The position numbers were made by a program, and so were the translations under genes. Positions 17,855 to 27,847 of a DNA stretch of 64,000 bases are shown here, one piece after another. Source of the DNA: Mycolicibacterium rufum. Lineage in GTDB: Bacteria > Actinomycetota > Actinomycetes > Mycobacteriales > Mycobacteriaceae. The notes beneath the pieces were generated by a model. It saw nothing but the letters and a program-made list of their open reading frames with translations, was not told the DNA's origin and did no database searches. The stretch's first letter is position 1. Each line of letters opens with the position of its first letter. The DNA is taken from NCBI RefSeq assembly GCF_022374875.2, contig NZ_CP092427.2:1736001-1800000 (forward strand), read 5' to 3'.

Positions 17855-18379
17855 TCACGCCGGATCGGTGAAGCCGACCTCGGTGGGCTCGGGTAGATCT
17901 TCCCGGACCCACCCCTCGTTCTCCACCTTGATGTGTTGTATAGCAACGGCATTAGCGTTGGCGTCGAGATCAGATACGGGCTGCCACTCCGAAACCCATG
18001 CGTTGAACACCTGGTAGGACAACACCTTCTGGCCGGCCTCGTTGAAGACGTCGACGATGAGGTCGCGCCGGAAGTTCTTCAGCGACGACTCGAGTCCGCC
18101 GGAGGCGTTGGTGAAGCTCCACACCGAGTTGGCCCACTGCTCGAACGCCTTGTCGGTGGTCACACCGCGTTCCAACGTGATCGGGTCGTATTCGGTTCTG
18201 CCGGGCAGCTTGTAGCTGGTGGCCGGGTCGCCGCCGGCACGGTGTTTGATGACCTCGGTGCTGCGCTTGAAGCCGGTGACCTTGCTGACCCCGAGGATGT
18301 ACTCGGTGCCGCCGGCGAACTTCGCCCGAAACCGGAAGTTCTTGAACGGATCACGACGCTTGGTCTTGGCATCGGCCAT
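17855..18379 (-). CDS. inner tube protein (T4 gp19-like)
   Basis: 174 aa. The whole protein follows the gp19/Hcp-like tube fold: DPFKNFRFRAKF near the N-terminus, VSKVTGFKRSTEVIKHRAGG, then KLPGRTEYDPITLERGVTTD and a C-terminal AWVSEWQPVSDLDA. That TGF..TEVI and PGR.EYD.ITLERG pattern is highly diagnostic. A good GGAG ribosome binding site lies upstream. The gap to the sheath gene is 17 bp. Only this one canonical tube paralogue is present, whereas some CIS loci have two or three. Hexamers of this protein should stack to form the injected tube. Confidence 0.95.
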   Translation of the reverse strand: MADAKTKRRDPFKNFRFRAKFAGGTEYILGVSKVTGFKRSTEVIKHRAGGDPATSYKLPGRTEYDPITLERGVTTDKAFEQWANSVWSFTNASGGLESSLKNFRRDLIVDVFNEAGQKVLSYQVFNAWVSEWQPVSDLDANANAVAIQHIKVENEGWVREDLPEPTEVGFTDPA

Positions 18380-18396
18380 GGCCTGACTCCTTTCCC

Positions 18397-19986
18397 CTAG
18401 ACCTGGATCTGGCCGGCGAGCTGCTGGATGCGGATGACGACGAACTCAGCCGGCTTCAGCGGTGCGAAACCGACGAGAATGTTGACGATCCCGCGGTCGA
18501 TGTCGTTCTGCGGGTTGTTCGTGGCGTCGCACTTGACGAGGTAGGCGTCGGCCGGGGTACGGCCCTGAAAGGCGCCCTGCCGGAAGAGGGTGTTCATGAA
18601 CGCGCCGACATTGAGTCGGATGGACGACCACAGAGGTTCGTCGTTGGGTTCGAACACCACCCACTGGGTCCCCCGGTACAGAGTCTCCTCGATGAACAGT
18701 GCGAGCCGACGCACCGGTATGTACTTCCACTGGTCGGCCAGCTGATCCGCGCCCCGCCGGGTGCGCGCGCCCCATACCACGTTGCCGATCACGCCGAGCT
18801 CACGTAAACAATTGAGGCCGAGCGGGTTCAACCGGCCGTTCTCCAGGTCCGTCATCTTGACCGTCGTTCCCGTGACTCCGCTGAGCGACGCATCGGTTCC
18901 GGCGGGAGCCTTCCAGACCCCGCGGGCGACATCAGTACGAGCCCACACGCCGGCTACGGCGCCGCATGCCGCGAACTCGCGAATGAGCCCGTTCTGCCCC
19001 GGTGCCGGATCGGGTGCCTTGATGCGGGGGAAGTACATCGCGGCATTACGCGCATCGGTACCGCTGAGGGTGAAGTTGGCCTGCCCCAATGGCGTAGCGG
19101 CACTGGCGACGGTGGTCCAATTCGTGGGTGAGTCGGCGATGAGCATCGCGCGCCGGTCGACGCACAGCTTCAGCGCAGCCGTGATGACTCCTGTGGTGTC
19201 GTTACCGGCGAAACCGGGCAGGCACAGCATGTTGAAGATGTCGGTCTTCAGCAGTTGGTACATGCCGGTCTTGCCGAGGACGTCACCGAGATAGTCGGCG
19301 GAGGTGGGCGGGGCGCCGGCGGTGCCGCTGTTGTCTGTCGCCTTGGTATAGCGGTTCGGCTTCGCGTCGTCGAAGGGATCGGGCAGGTTGTCGGCCGGGT
19401 TGATCGCCTCGTGCGGTGTCGGCAGGTTGTTGTCGCCGCTCTTCACGCGGATAAGCCCAGAATTCGCCAGCAGATTCGCGAGCCCGCTGGCACTGGCCGG
19501 ATCCTTGCTGACGTTGAGATAACTTTCGGTGGCCCCGCTGCCGGTGTCGCGCACCGCAAGGTTGTAGCTGTTGGCGGCGTCAGCCGGATTGGCCTCCACC
19601 CGGACGCGCAGCTTGTTGCCCCATGCGCCGGGGGAGGCGGCCTGCAAGACCACGTTGCCCGCGTTGCCCGGCACGCTGATCTCGGCAGGTTTGGCGTTCT
19701 TGGTGTCGTCGTTGTCGCCGGTGTGTACCACCCGTACGACCTCGGCTTCGCTGCCGCCGTTCTGATAGAAGTGGTAGACCGCGTAGCTCAGGTCGCTGCC
19801 AGGGACGAGCCCCCCGAACTCGGCCTGGTAATCGGCGAAGCTGGTGAGGTGCACCGGGTCGCCCACCGCACCGCGGGGTGCGGTCCCGACGAAAGCAGCG
19901 ATCGAGGTCGGCACACCCACGATGGTGCGGACCGCGCTCGGTAGTTCATCGATGTAGACACCGGGAAACGTTGGAGTGACGGGCAT
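18397..19986 (-). CDS. contractile tail sheath protein
   Basis: 529 aa. The N-terminus (PTFPGVYIDELPSAVRTIVG, then VPTSIAAFVGTAPRG) and the C-terminal domain (WKYIPVRRLALFIEETLYRG, FMNTLFRQGAFQGRTPADAY, NDIDRGIVNILVGFAPLKPA, EFVVIRIQQLAGQ) are classic for contractile phage-tail and CIS sheaths. The C-terminal block holds the strands that link neighbouring subunits by handshake. A variable central domain (about 110-260) decorates the outside. A strong AAAGGAGA ribosome binding site lies 9 bases before the ATG. This is the first structural gene of the operon. Confidence 0.96.
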   Translation of the reverse strand: MPVTPTFPGVYIDELPSAVRTIVGVPTSIAAFVGTAPRGAVGDPVHLTSFADYQAEFGGLVPGSDLSYAVYHFYQNGGSEAEVVRVVHTGDNDDTKNAKPAEISVPGNAGNVVLQAASPGAWGNKLRVRVEANPADAANSYNLAVRDTGSGATESYLNVSKDPASASGLANLLANSGLIRVKSGDNNLPTPHEAINPADNLPDPFDDAKPNRYTKATDNSGTAGAPPTSADYLGDVLGKTGMYQLLKTDIFNMLCLPGFAGNDTTGVITAALKLCVDRRAMLIADSPTNWTTVASAATPLGQANFTLSGTDARNAAMYFPRIKAPDPAPGQNGLIREFAACGAVAGVWARTDVARGVWKAPAGTDASLSGVTGTTVKMTDLENGRLNPLGLNCLRELGVIGNVVWGARTRRGADQLADQWKYIPVRRLALFIEETLYRGTQWVVFEPNDEPLWSSIRLNVGAFMNTLFRQGAFQGRTPADAYLVKCDATNNPQNDIDRGIVNILVGFAPLKPAEFVVIRIQQLAGQIQV

Positions 19987-20019
19987 TGCAGTGTCTCCTT
20001 TGGCCGGATCGGCGGGTGA

Positions 20020-20403
20020 TCATGGCCGCACCGCGGCGGCCCGGAGTGCGTGTAGCAGGCTGTCGAGCGATGGCGGGCCGAGTTCGGTTCGGTACGGCCG
20101 CAGTTCCCACGAGGCGCTGCGCCGGCCGTCGTCGAGCACGGCGATCACCGCACAACCCCGGTCCGCGCTCAGGAGTTCAGGGTGCACGCTCAGTACCGCC
20201 TCGTCGTCCATCAGCCACACAACGACGTCGGGGTGCGCCCGGCGGATCGCGGCGGTGAGGGAGTCGACGCCGTCGAATGTCATGTCACCGACCACCGCGA
20301 CATCGCGGAGGTCTGTGATGCTGGTTCGGATCAGCTCACCTAGAATTCCGCGACACGACACCAGCGCGACCTTGGTCGGGCGGTCGTCGATCGTCGTGGG
20401 CAT
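20020..20403 (-). CDS. stand-alone pseudo-receiver protein preceding the CIS sheath gene
   Basis: 127 aa, ATG at 20403. The sequence TKVALVSCRGILGELIRTSI, then VAVVGDMTFDGVDSL and AHPDVVVWLMDDEA follows the alternating strands of a response-regulator receiver. The acidic pair of the phosphorylation pocket is replaced by Ser-Cys near residue 17. No DNA-binding domain follows. The end of the protein (ASWELRPYRTELGPPSLDSL) is not receiver-like. It lies 33 bp upstream of the sheath gene on the same strand, and 105 bp after the LuxR-type gene. It may sense or sequester a partner. Low similarity prevents a firmer call. Confidence 0.6.
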   Translation of the reverse strand: MPTTIDDRPTKVALVSCRGILGELIRTSITDLRDVAVVGDMTFDGVDSLTAAIRRAHPDVVVWLMDDEAVLSVHPELLSADRGCAVIAVLDDGRRSASWELRPYRTELGPPSLDSLLHALRAAAVRP

Positions 20404-20508
20404 GACTCAAGTAGCGCGCGGCCGGCGCTGTCGGCGCAATGAACCTCACGGGTGGGAATGTCTATGAACCCGGGCCCGGATCCGAGGCGTCGGCGAGTCG
20501 CGCGTTCA

Positions 20509-21165
20509 TCAGGCGTGGATGCAGTCGGCGATGTCCGCACGCCGGTTGACGCCGAGTTTCTCGAGCATGTGATGCACGTGGTTCTTCACCGTGCACATCT
20601 CGATGCCCAGTCGACACGCGATATCCCGGTTGCTCATACCCAGCGCGATGTATTCCGCGATCTCGCGTTCCCGCGTCGTGAGCCGTTGCCCGGTGCCGCC
20701 GGCGTTGGCCAGCGTGGCGACTCGCCTCATCAGCACCGAGGTGATCAGTGGGGAACACCGCGCCTCACCGCGGATCGCATCGCGAATCGCGGCCACCAGA
20801 TCGTCGATGGAACCGGTTCGCGGGACGTAACCGCTCACGCCGGCTTCGATGCAAGCCAGTACGTCGGGTTCAGTCTCGGGGACGGCAAGCGCGACGATCC
20901 GCGCGGAGGGTAGATCTCGTGCGAGAAGGCGCGCCGCCGCCGCGCTGGCGTCGGTCGACATGTCCAGAAGGACGATGTTCGGGGCCGATCGTTCCCCTTC
21001 GGAGACACAAAGGAGCGCATTGTCGTAGGGGACGACTTCGGCGACGTCATCCATTTCCGAGATAACGCGTGATATTCCATCTCGATAAAGTCGGATATCC
21101 GTGACGATGGCCACTTTTATACCGATGTGATCGTCACGTTCTAATCGGCAAACGTTTCCACTCAT
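20509..21165 (-). CDS. LuxR-family response regulator upstream of the CIS operon
   Basis: 218 aa from ATG 21165, which has a GGGGGGTGG ribosome binding site; an in-frame start at 21186 lacks one. The receiver domain (IKVAIVTDIRLYRDGISRVI) keeps the phosphoacceptor Asp (VLLDMS). The acidic pair is reduced to TD, and the usual conserved Lys is Arg in GYVPR, so phosphorylation may be weak or absent. The C-terminal HTH is intact (LTTREREIAEYIALGMSNRD followed by VKNHVHHMLEKL). No histidine kinase gene is near. Its position makes it the best candidate regulator of the injection system. Confidence 0.85.
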   Translation of the reverse strand: MSGNVCRLERDDHIGIKVAIVTDIRLYRDGISRVISEMDDVAEVVPYDNALLCVSEGERSAPNIVLLDMSTDASAAAARLLARDLPSARIVALAVPETEPDVLACIEAGVSGYVPRTGSIDDLVAAIRDAIRGEARCSPLITSVLMRRVATLANAGGTGQRLTTREREIAEYIALGMSNRDIACRLGIEMCTVKNHVHHMLEKLGVNRRADIADCIHA

Positions 21166-21489
21166 CAACCACCCCCCGGCCCGCACTCTCTAACGAGATG
21201 ACCCATTGTTTATCTAGGGCAGACGTCGCCACAAGCGTAGTACGCTACTCAATCTGACCTTCACAGCGAGCCGGCGAAGAGTTGCAGGTTGATGCAGGTC
21301 CGTCTCTCGAACGGGCCTCCAACACCCTCAGTGCCTTGTCTTTGCCTTGGCGATCTCAGCAACGGCGCACAAATTGCACAGATGGCTTCGCCATTTAATT
21401 TCCCGACATTCTTAGCCGAATGCGAATCTGTGACTACGCAACAATTGCATTTCGCAATCAATGGGGAGATAGCTCGACATCGTCGTCAG
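21166..21489 (-). other. lower-GC intergenic region between the CIS regulator and the exporter gene
   Basis: 324 bp with visibly more A/T than its surroundings, especially 21340-21475. It must contain the promoter of the LuxR-type gene. The palindrome AGCGTA-G-TACGCT at 21234-21246 lies about 70 bp upstream of that gene's start and could be an operator. A minus-strand reading frame from TTG 21461 to 21261 (66 codons) would encode CNCC and CAIC cysteine pairs. It has no ribosome binding site and a codon use unlike the host, so I do not call it a gene. No tRNA or insertion sequence is visible. Confidence 0.5.
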
Positions 21490-22908
21490 TCAAACTGAGG
21501 TCCGCCGTCCCGGCAGCCGCGTGCTGCGGTCGGCGCGGCGGGCCTGCAACCGGCGCCGGCGCACCTTCCACGAACTCCACTCGCCCAGGGTGACGCCTGC
21601 GGCCAGCGCGGTGCCGATCGCGAACGCGCCGAGCACCGAGGCGAATCCGAGCGCGTGCTGATCGTTGAGGATCGCGTAGATGCCGTGCAGCAGCGCGAGA
21701 CCGGGCAGCAGCGGCACGATGCCGGCGATCGACACCACCAGCGGCGGTGCGAGGTTGCGCCGCTCCATGAGCCGGCCGACCAGACCGATCGGGACGGCGG
21801 CGAGGAACGAGGCGACGACGGCGCCCAGCCCGGCGCCCTGAGCGAGCAGGAACGCGATGGTGCCCGCCGCTCCGCCGAAGGCCGCGGCGATCGCCGCGGA
21901 ACGCTCGGCATAGCAGGCGAGCGCGTAGGCGGCCGCACTGGCGGCGCCGAACGCGACGCGGGCCGGGAATTCGGCCAGCGCGGGCGGCGCGTGCGCGTCG
22001 ATGGCGACGAAGGGCGCCCCGAACCGGTTGGCGAGGTGCAGCACCAGCGCCACGCCGGCGATCGTCGCGCCGGTCATCATGACCAGTTCGAAGAAGCGGC
22101 CGGCGGCGGTGACCGGCGCACCGCTGATGACGTCGCCGACCGAACCGACGAGCGACAGCCCGGCGAGCAGCACGACGAGCCCGGAGGCGATGGCCACGGT
22201 CGGTTCGAAGTGGATGCCGAGGCGGGGGCTGAGCCAGTACAGGATGATGGGCGGCGCGGCGGCGATCGCCCCGCCGACGGCGTACTGGAAGAAGAACGGC
22301 AGGCCGTGGCGGTTGAGCCGCCGGTTCACCCGGTCGATCGTCATCGTGCTCAGCGCGCTGACCACGCACCCGAGCCAGGTCGCGCCGAGGGTGCCGGCCG
22401 TGGCGAACGCCAGTGCGCCCCAGGCGAGCGTCGCGATCCACCGCCGATAGGGGTGCGGCGCGACGATGATCGCGTCGAGTTCGGCGCGCGCGTCCGTCGG
22501 GGAGATGTCGCCGGCGCGGATCTTGCCGATCAGCCGGTCGACGGCGGCCAGGCGGCTGAAGTCGATCGAGCGCGACTGCACGATGTGCAGCGTGCTGACG
22601 GGCGAGGACGGGCCACGGTAGGCGGCGACGTGGATCGTGGTGTTGATGACGTCGACCTCGCAACGGTCGACGCCGTAGGCCGCGGCGATGGCGGTGACCT
22701 GATCCATGGTGGCCGTCGCCGGTGTGCCGGACGCCATCAGGATCGCGCCGATGTTGCCGGCGAGATCGAGAACCTCGCCGACGCGCGCGTAGTAGGCCTC
22801 GTCGGCGGCGGCGTCCGACGCCGCGATGCGTGGGAGAGCGCCGGTCGGCGGATCGGTCTCCCGAATGATGCGGCTCAGGATTCCGCGCTGACGTTCCTGC
22901 GCGCCCAC
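21490..22908 (-). CDS. threonine/serine exporter family protein (ThrE-like)
   Basis: 472 aa from GTG 22908. This start was chosen because GGGAAGAGGGG lies 8 bases upstream, while a TAAAAT promoter hexamer falls inside the longer frame reaching 23025. The N-terminal cytosolic part (DLAGNIGAILMASGTPATATM, VEVDVINTTIHV-like) and the hydrophobic half with PFFFQYAVGGAIAAAPP, GLVVLLAGLSLVGSVGDVIS and GAPVTAAGRFFELVMMTG match the ThrE family with two fused halves. About ten membrane segments are expected. Corynebacterial ThrE exports Thr and Ser; the substrate here is inferred. The closest tuberculosis relative I know is Rv3737. Confidence 0.85.
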   Translation of the reverse strand: MGAQERQRGILSRIIRETDPPTGALPRIAASDAAADEAYYARVGEVLDLAGNIGAILMASGTPATATMDQVTAIAAAYGVDRCEVDVINTTIHVAAYRGPSSPVSTLHIVQSRSIDFSRLAAVDRLIGKIRAGDISPTDARAELDAIIVAPHPYRRWIATLAWGALAFATAGTLGATWLGCVVSALSTMTIDRVNRRLNRHGLPFFFQYAVGGAIAAAPPIILYWLSPRLGIHFEPTVAIASGLVVLLAGLSLVGSVGDVISGAPVTAAGRFFELVMMTGATIAGVALVLHLANRFGAPFVAIDAHAPPALAEFPARVAFGAASAAAYALACYAERSAAIAAAFGGAAGTIAFLLAQGAGLGAVVASFLAAVPIGLVGRLMERRNLAPPLVVSIAGIVPLLPGLALLHGIYAILNDQHALGFASVLGAFAIGTALAAGVTLGEWSSWKVRRRRLQARRADRSTRLPGRRTSV

Positions 22909-22969
22909 GGCTGTGCCCCTCTTCCCTTTCTCGGATTCACTCAGCCATTCGCGGTCATGAGCAAAACCC

Positions 22970-22975
22970 ATTTTA
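22970..22975 (-). promoter_or_regulatory. putative -10 element of the exporter gene
   Basis: TAAAAT on the minus strand fits the mycobacterial TANNNT -10 hexamer. It would give a leader of about 55 bases before the GTG at 22908. It lies in a short AT-rich patch in otherwise GC-rich DNA. No clear -35 is visible. Confidence 0.4.
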
Positions 22976-23029
22976 CTCATGGCAGCGTCGCTGACCAGGG
23001 GCTCGCAGGGTGAGAGTGGGCACACCGAA

Positions 23030-23389
23030 TCAGGTGACGCGGACCCAGGGCTGGCAGTTGTGCGTTTCGAAGGCCTTCACCGTCGGGTTGATGTTCGCGT
23101 ACATCGGGCCGATCGACATGTTCGTCGCGACAACGTGGTCCTTGTCCGGTCCGGGCGTGCTGTAGGTGAACCACACGCACATGGATCCTTGGGTGGGCAC
23201 GTCGTTGATCCACACCCCGAACGCCGACGCGGTGCCGTCGGTGCGGTAGAGACCGAGCCCGACGTCGGGTCCGACGACGAAGAATCCCTCGCCGGGGATC
23301 GGATCCATCGGCTGGGCGTGCGCCGGCGGACCGGGCACGACCGCGGTCAGGCCGGCGACGAGCCCGGCCATGACGAACCGTCTAGCCAT
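23030..23389 (-). CDS. small secreted protein of unknown function
   Basis: 119 aa. It has a clear Sec signal peptide: MARRF, a hydrophobic core to about residue 20, and a cleavage site after AHA near residue 25. The mature part is about 94 residues with two cysteines (SMCVWFTYSTPG and ETHNCQPWVRV) that could form a disulfide. I do not recognise the family, though small mycobacterial exported proteins of this look are common. The start overlaps the end of the cupin gene by 8 bp, so the two are co-transcribed. Confidence 0.7.
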   Translation of the reverse strand: MARRFVMAGLVAGLTAVVPGPPAHAQPMDPIPGEGFFVVGPDVGLGLYRTDGTASAFGVWINDVPTQGSMCVWFTYSTPGPDKDHVVATNMSIGPMYANINPTVKAFETHNCQPWVRVT

Positions 23390-23948
23390 CGGCCGGGGTG
23401 CTGTATTCGGGGTAACTCGGCCGGTAACCGCGGGCCTGTGCCAGCGGTGCGAGCACCGCGGCCAGGCCTCCGGTCACGCGTCCGAGGACCCCGGGTTGGC
23501 CGATGCCGTCCCGGTACGCATGGGCGATAGACATCAGCTGCAGGAAGCGGGGCATCTGCGTTCTGGTGTCGACCTTGCCGTCCCTGGCCAGTCCGAACCA
23601 CGTCTCAAAGAACGTCTCCATATCGAAGGCCGGGCTGAGTGTCACGATGACGGCGGCACGGTCCTCGAAGGGATTGCCCCACATGTGGCCGGCACCCCGG
23701 GGAACGACGACCGTTTCCCCCTTCTCGGCGATACGTCGTTGCCCCGCCACTTCGATCTGCACCCGACCCGCCACCACTTCGAACTCTTCAGATCCACGCG
23801 GGTGCGTGTGCGGCTTCGGTAGCGATCCCCGCGGGGCCATCTCGATCCTCAGTTTCAGGAATGCACCGCCGGTGGACGCCGAGGTTTCGAGAAACGTCAG
23901 CCGCTCGCCGCTGAGCGGATGCTCGATCGTTTCGCCCACGTGTGCCAT
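23382..23948 (-). CDS. cupin-domain protein
   Basis: 188 aa from ATG 23948 with GGGAAGG upstream. The cupin metal motif is visible as KPHTHPRGSEEFEVVAGRV (two His and a Glu) at about residues 42-60, and the second motif GAGHMWGNPFEDRA supplies the last His. The C-terminal helical part (FDMETFFETWFGLARDGKVD) is typical of small single-domain cupins in mycobacteria with unknown substrates. It could bind iron or manganese. It is followed by the secreted protein with 8-bp overlap. Confidence 0.75.
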   Translation of the reverse strand: MAHVGETIEHPLSGERLTFLETSASTGGAFLKLRIEMAPRGSLPKPHTHPRGSEEFEVVAGRVQIEVAGQRRIAEKGETVVVPRGAGHMWGNPFEDRAAVIVTLSPAFDMETFFETWFGLARDGKVDTRTQMPRFLQLMSIAHAYRDGIGQPGVLGRVTGGLAAVLAPLAQARGYRPSYPEYSTPADG

Positions 23949-24021
23949 GGCTCGGCCTTCCCGTCGGACGGCACTCGACGGTGCCATCACCTGTGAAGTA
24001 TCGGTCGGCCACCGCCGATTG

Positions 24022-25527
24022 TCAGCTGTTCCCGAGGCCGAACACCCTGACAGCCGCCGACTTCCCTTTGAGAGCATGAGCTCCGCGATCAATGAGTCCA
24101 TTCGGTCGCGACTCGAGCGCCGTGACCGACTGCTCCGTGATCAGGATCGTGTCGCCGGTCGACTTCGTCAGCTGCTCAACACGAGCCGCGACGTTGGTCG
24201 TGTCACCGATGAGAGTGAATTCCAGGTGTCCCCCTCCGCCAATGGTTCCCGCGATCACCACACCGGTGTTGATGCCGATGCCGATCCGCACCTCGCCGGA
24301 AAACCGGGCACGGACGTGTTGGTCGATGTCAGCCGCGGCCGATAGTGCTACATCGGCATGGTTCTCCAGATCATTCGGAGCGCCGAAGACCGCCAACGCA
24401 CCGTCACCCAGGAACTTGTTGACGTGCCCACCCTTGCCGACCACTGTGGGCACGACGATCTCGAAAACTTCGTTCAGGCGAGCGACGGTGGCCTCGGCAG
24501 TGTTTGTCTCCGCGAATGGAGTGAAGTCGCGAATGTCTATGAACATCACCGTCACTTCTCGTCGCTCGCCGCGGAATACGTCGTCGCCCTGCTTCAGAAG
24601 CCTTGCAGCCAGGACGGGATCCACATAGGAACCGAAGGCCGCCTGCAGTCTCTGCCGTTCATACAATCCGGCCTGCATGCGGTTGAACGACGCAGCCAGA
24701 ACCCCGAGGTCGTCATCCTGCACCACCGGAAGCCGCAGGCTGTAATCTCCGCCAGCTACCCGCGCGGTCCCTCTGCCGAGATCCCTGATGGGTCGAAGCG
24801 ACGGGGCGAACGCGGCGCCTACCGTTATGGGAACGCCGAGAAACAATGTCAGTGCAGCTCCTATCACCACCCACATCACCGGGTGCGCCGTAGCCCGGTC
24901 GATGACGGCGGTGAGCATCGCGCTCTCGACAGCGAATGCCAACGCAACGCCGAGCATGGTGATCTTCGACCACGTGGCGAAGGTCGGGCGGGACCGGGGC
25001 AGGCCGTCACCGATTCCTGTGTTGCCCACCAACGAAAGGCGGACCGGCCGCATCGCTGCCTCGGCAAGGCTGTGCACACCGATCAGCTGGCAAGGCCCCT
25101 GGACGACCGCGCCCACGATCGCATACTCAACCAACCGGGAATGGGTCGCGCCGGCGACGATCGCCACCGCGACCGAATAGGCAGCGCCCAGAACAGCGCC
25201 GGCGATGACCCACCGCGCAGGCGTCATGCGGGCCCAGGTGTAAGTCGCCTTCAGCGTCCCCGTTCGGTCGCTTTCCTCACCCGCCGACCACCGCTCGAAC
25301 CGCCTCCAGACGCCCAGGCCGGGCGGGCCCAACATGAGCACCAACATCAGCACGGCAACGGACGTGATGGCGGTCGCTTCGACATAATGCGTGGACTCTT
25401 CGAACGCCACGATGACAACTGAGAGGAAGAGATAAACCGGGAAGGCCAGCGCGATCACGACCGCGGCGAGCACCCATGAATACCTCGAGCCATGACGGTC
25501 CCACGCCGCTTGCAGGATGCGATCCAT
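24022..25527 (-). CDS. membrane-bound class III adenylate cyclase with HAMP domain
   Basis: 501 aa. Six hydrophobic segments occupy about residues 18-240, then a HAMP linker (PIRDLGRGTARVAGGDYSLR), then a cyclase catalytic domain. Metal ligands are Asp331 in FIDIRDF and Asp375 in FLGDG. Lys371 and Asp442 (IGDTTNVAAR) specify ATP, and Arg449 completes the site. The layout matches Rv1318c, Rv1319c, Rv1320c and Rv3645. A TAACCT -10 hexamer 6 bases before the ATG suggests a leaderless transcript. It probably makes cAMP in response to a membrane signal. Confidence 0.9.
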   Translation of the reverse strand: MDRILQAAWDRHGSRYSWVLAAVVIALAFPVYLFLSVVIVAFEESTHYVEATAITSVAVLMLVLMLGPPGLGVWRRFERWSAGEESDRTGTLKATYTWARMTPARWVIAGAVLGAAYSVAVAIVAGATHSRLVEYAIVGAVVQGPCQLIGVHSLAEAAMRPVRLSLVGNTGIGDGLPRSRPTFATWSKITMLGVALAFAVESAMLTAVIDRATAHPVMWVVIGAALTLFLGVPITVGAAFAPSLRPIRDLGRGTARVAGGDYSLRLPVVQDDDLGVLAASFNRMQAGLYERQRLQAAFGSYVDPVLAARLLKQGDDVFRGERREVTVMFIDIRDFTPFAETNTAEATVARLNEVFEIVVPTVVGKGGHVNKFLGDGALAVFGAPNDLENHADVALSAAADIDQHVRARFSGEVRIGIGINTGVVIAGTIGGGGHLEFTLIGDTTNVAARVEQLTKSTGDTILITEQSVTALESRPNGLIDRGAHALKGKSAAVRVFGLGNS

Positions 25528-25533
25528 GGCGCG

Positions 25534-25558
25534 AGGTTAGCTGAGTCCGAAACTCAGC
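25534..25558 (-). promoter_or_regulatory. leaderless promoter and palindrome of the cyclase gene
   Basis: The -10 hexamer TAACCT reads on the minus strand at 25539-25534, six bases before the start ATG. Directly upstream is a palindrome, GCTGAGT-ccgaa-ACTCAGC (25540-25558), which would sit between -10 and -35. It could be an operator. Confidence 0.45.
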
Positions 25559-25581
25559 CGCTGATATGTCTTTCTGAACGA

Positions 25582-25615
25582 AAACACCTCCGGCCCAACA
25601 GGACCGGAGGTGTTT
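25582..25615 (-). terminator. rho-independent terminator of groEL1
   Basis: Arms AAACACCTCCGG and CCGGAGGTGTTT enclose a 10-base loop (25594-25603), and T residues follow on the minus strand. It begins 13 bases after the groEL1 stop and ends before the cyclase promoter. Confidence 0.8.
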
Positions 25616-25628
25616 CGATGAGCTGAAC

Positions 25629-27646
<2,018 letters not shown>

Positions 27647-27746
27647 GATGGAGCCCCTTCACTGATGTAGGTGTGTGTTCACTCGGTGACCGGTGTCCGC
27701 CCCCGCGCCGTCGTCGCGGGTGTCGACACGGGGAGGTCCGGTTGCC

Positions 27747-27777
27747 ACCTAGCACTCTATACATGAGAGTGCTAGGT
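27747..27777 (-). promoter_or_regulatory. CIRCE operator (HrcA binding site) of groES-groEL1
   Basis: Perfect inverted repeat ACCTAGCACTC-N9-GAGTGCTAGGT, matching the CIRCE consensus TTAGCACTC-N9-GAGTGCTAA in the core. Predicted repression by HrcA before heat shock, as for other mycobacterial groE operons. Confidence 0.92.
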
Positions 27778-27847
27778 CCTCAAGGTTCCGGCGCAGTGAG
27801 TACGCCAGGAGCGAAACGCGGCACCGCTGAGCTGCGACGATGCCGAG

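Noticed and set aside
17..20403. Prophage or R-type tailocin
   Set aside because: No capsid, portal, terminase, integrase, holin or endolysin gene is present, while the CIS-specific AAA+ ATPase, Pvc16 cap and CIS tube protein are.
21261..21461. 66-codon minus-strand frame with cysteine pairs
   Set aside because: Only a TTG start, no ribosome binding site and codon use unlike the host; kept as a remark on the intergenic region, not as a gene.
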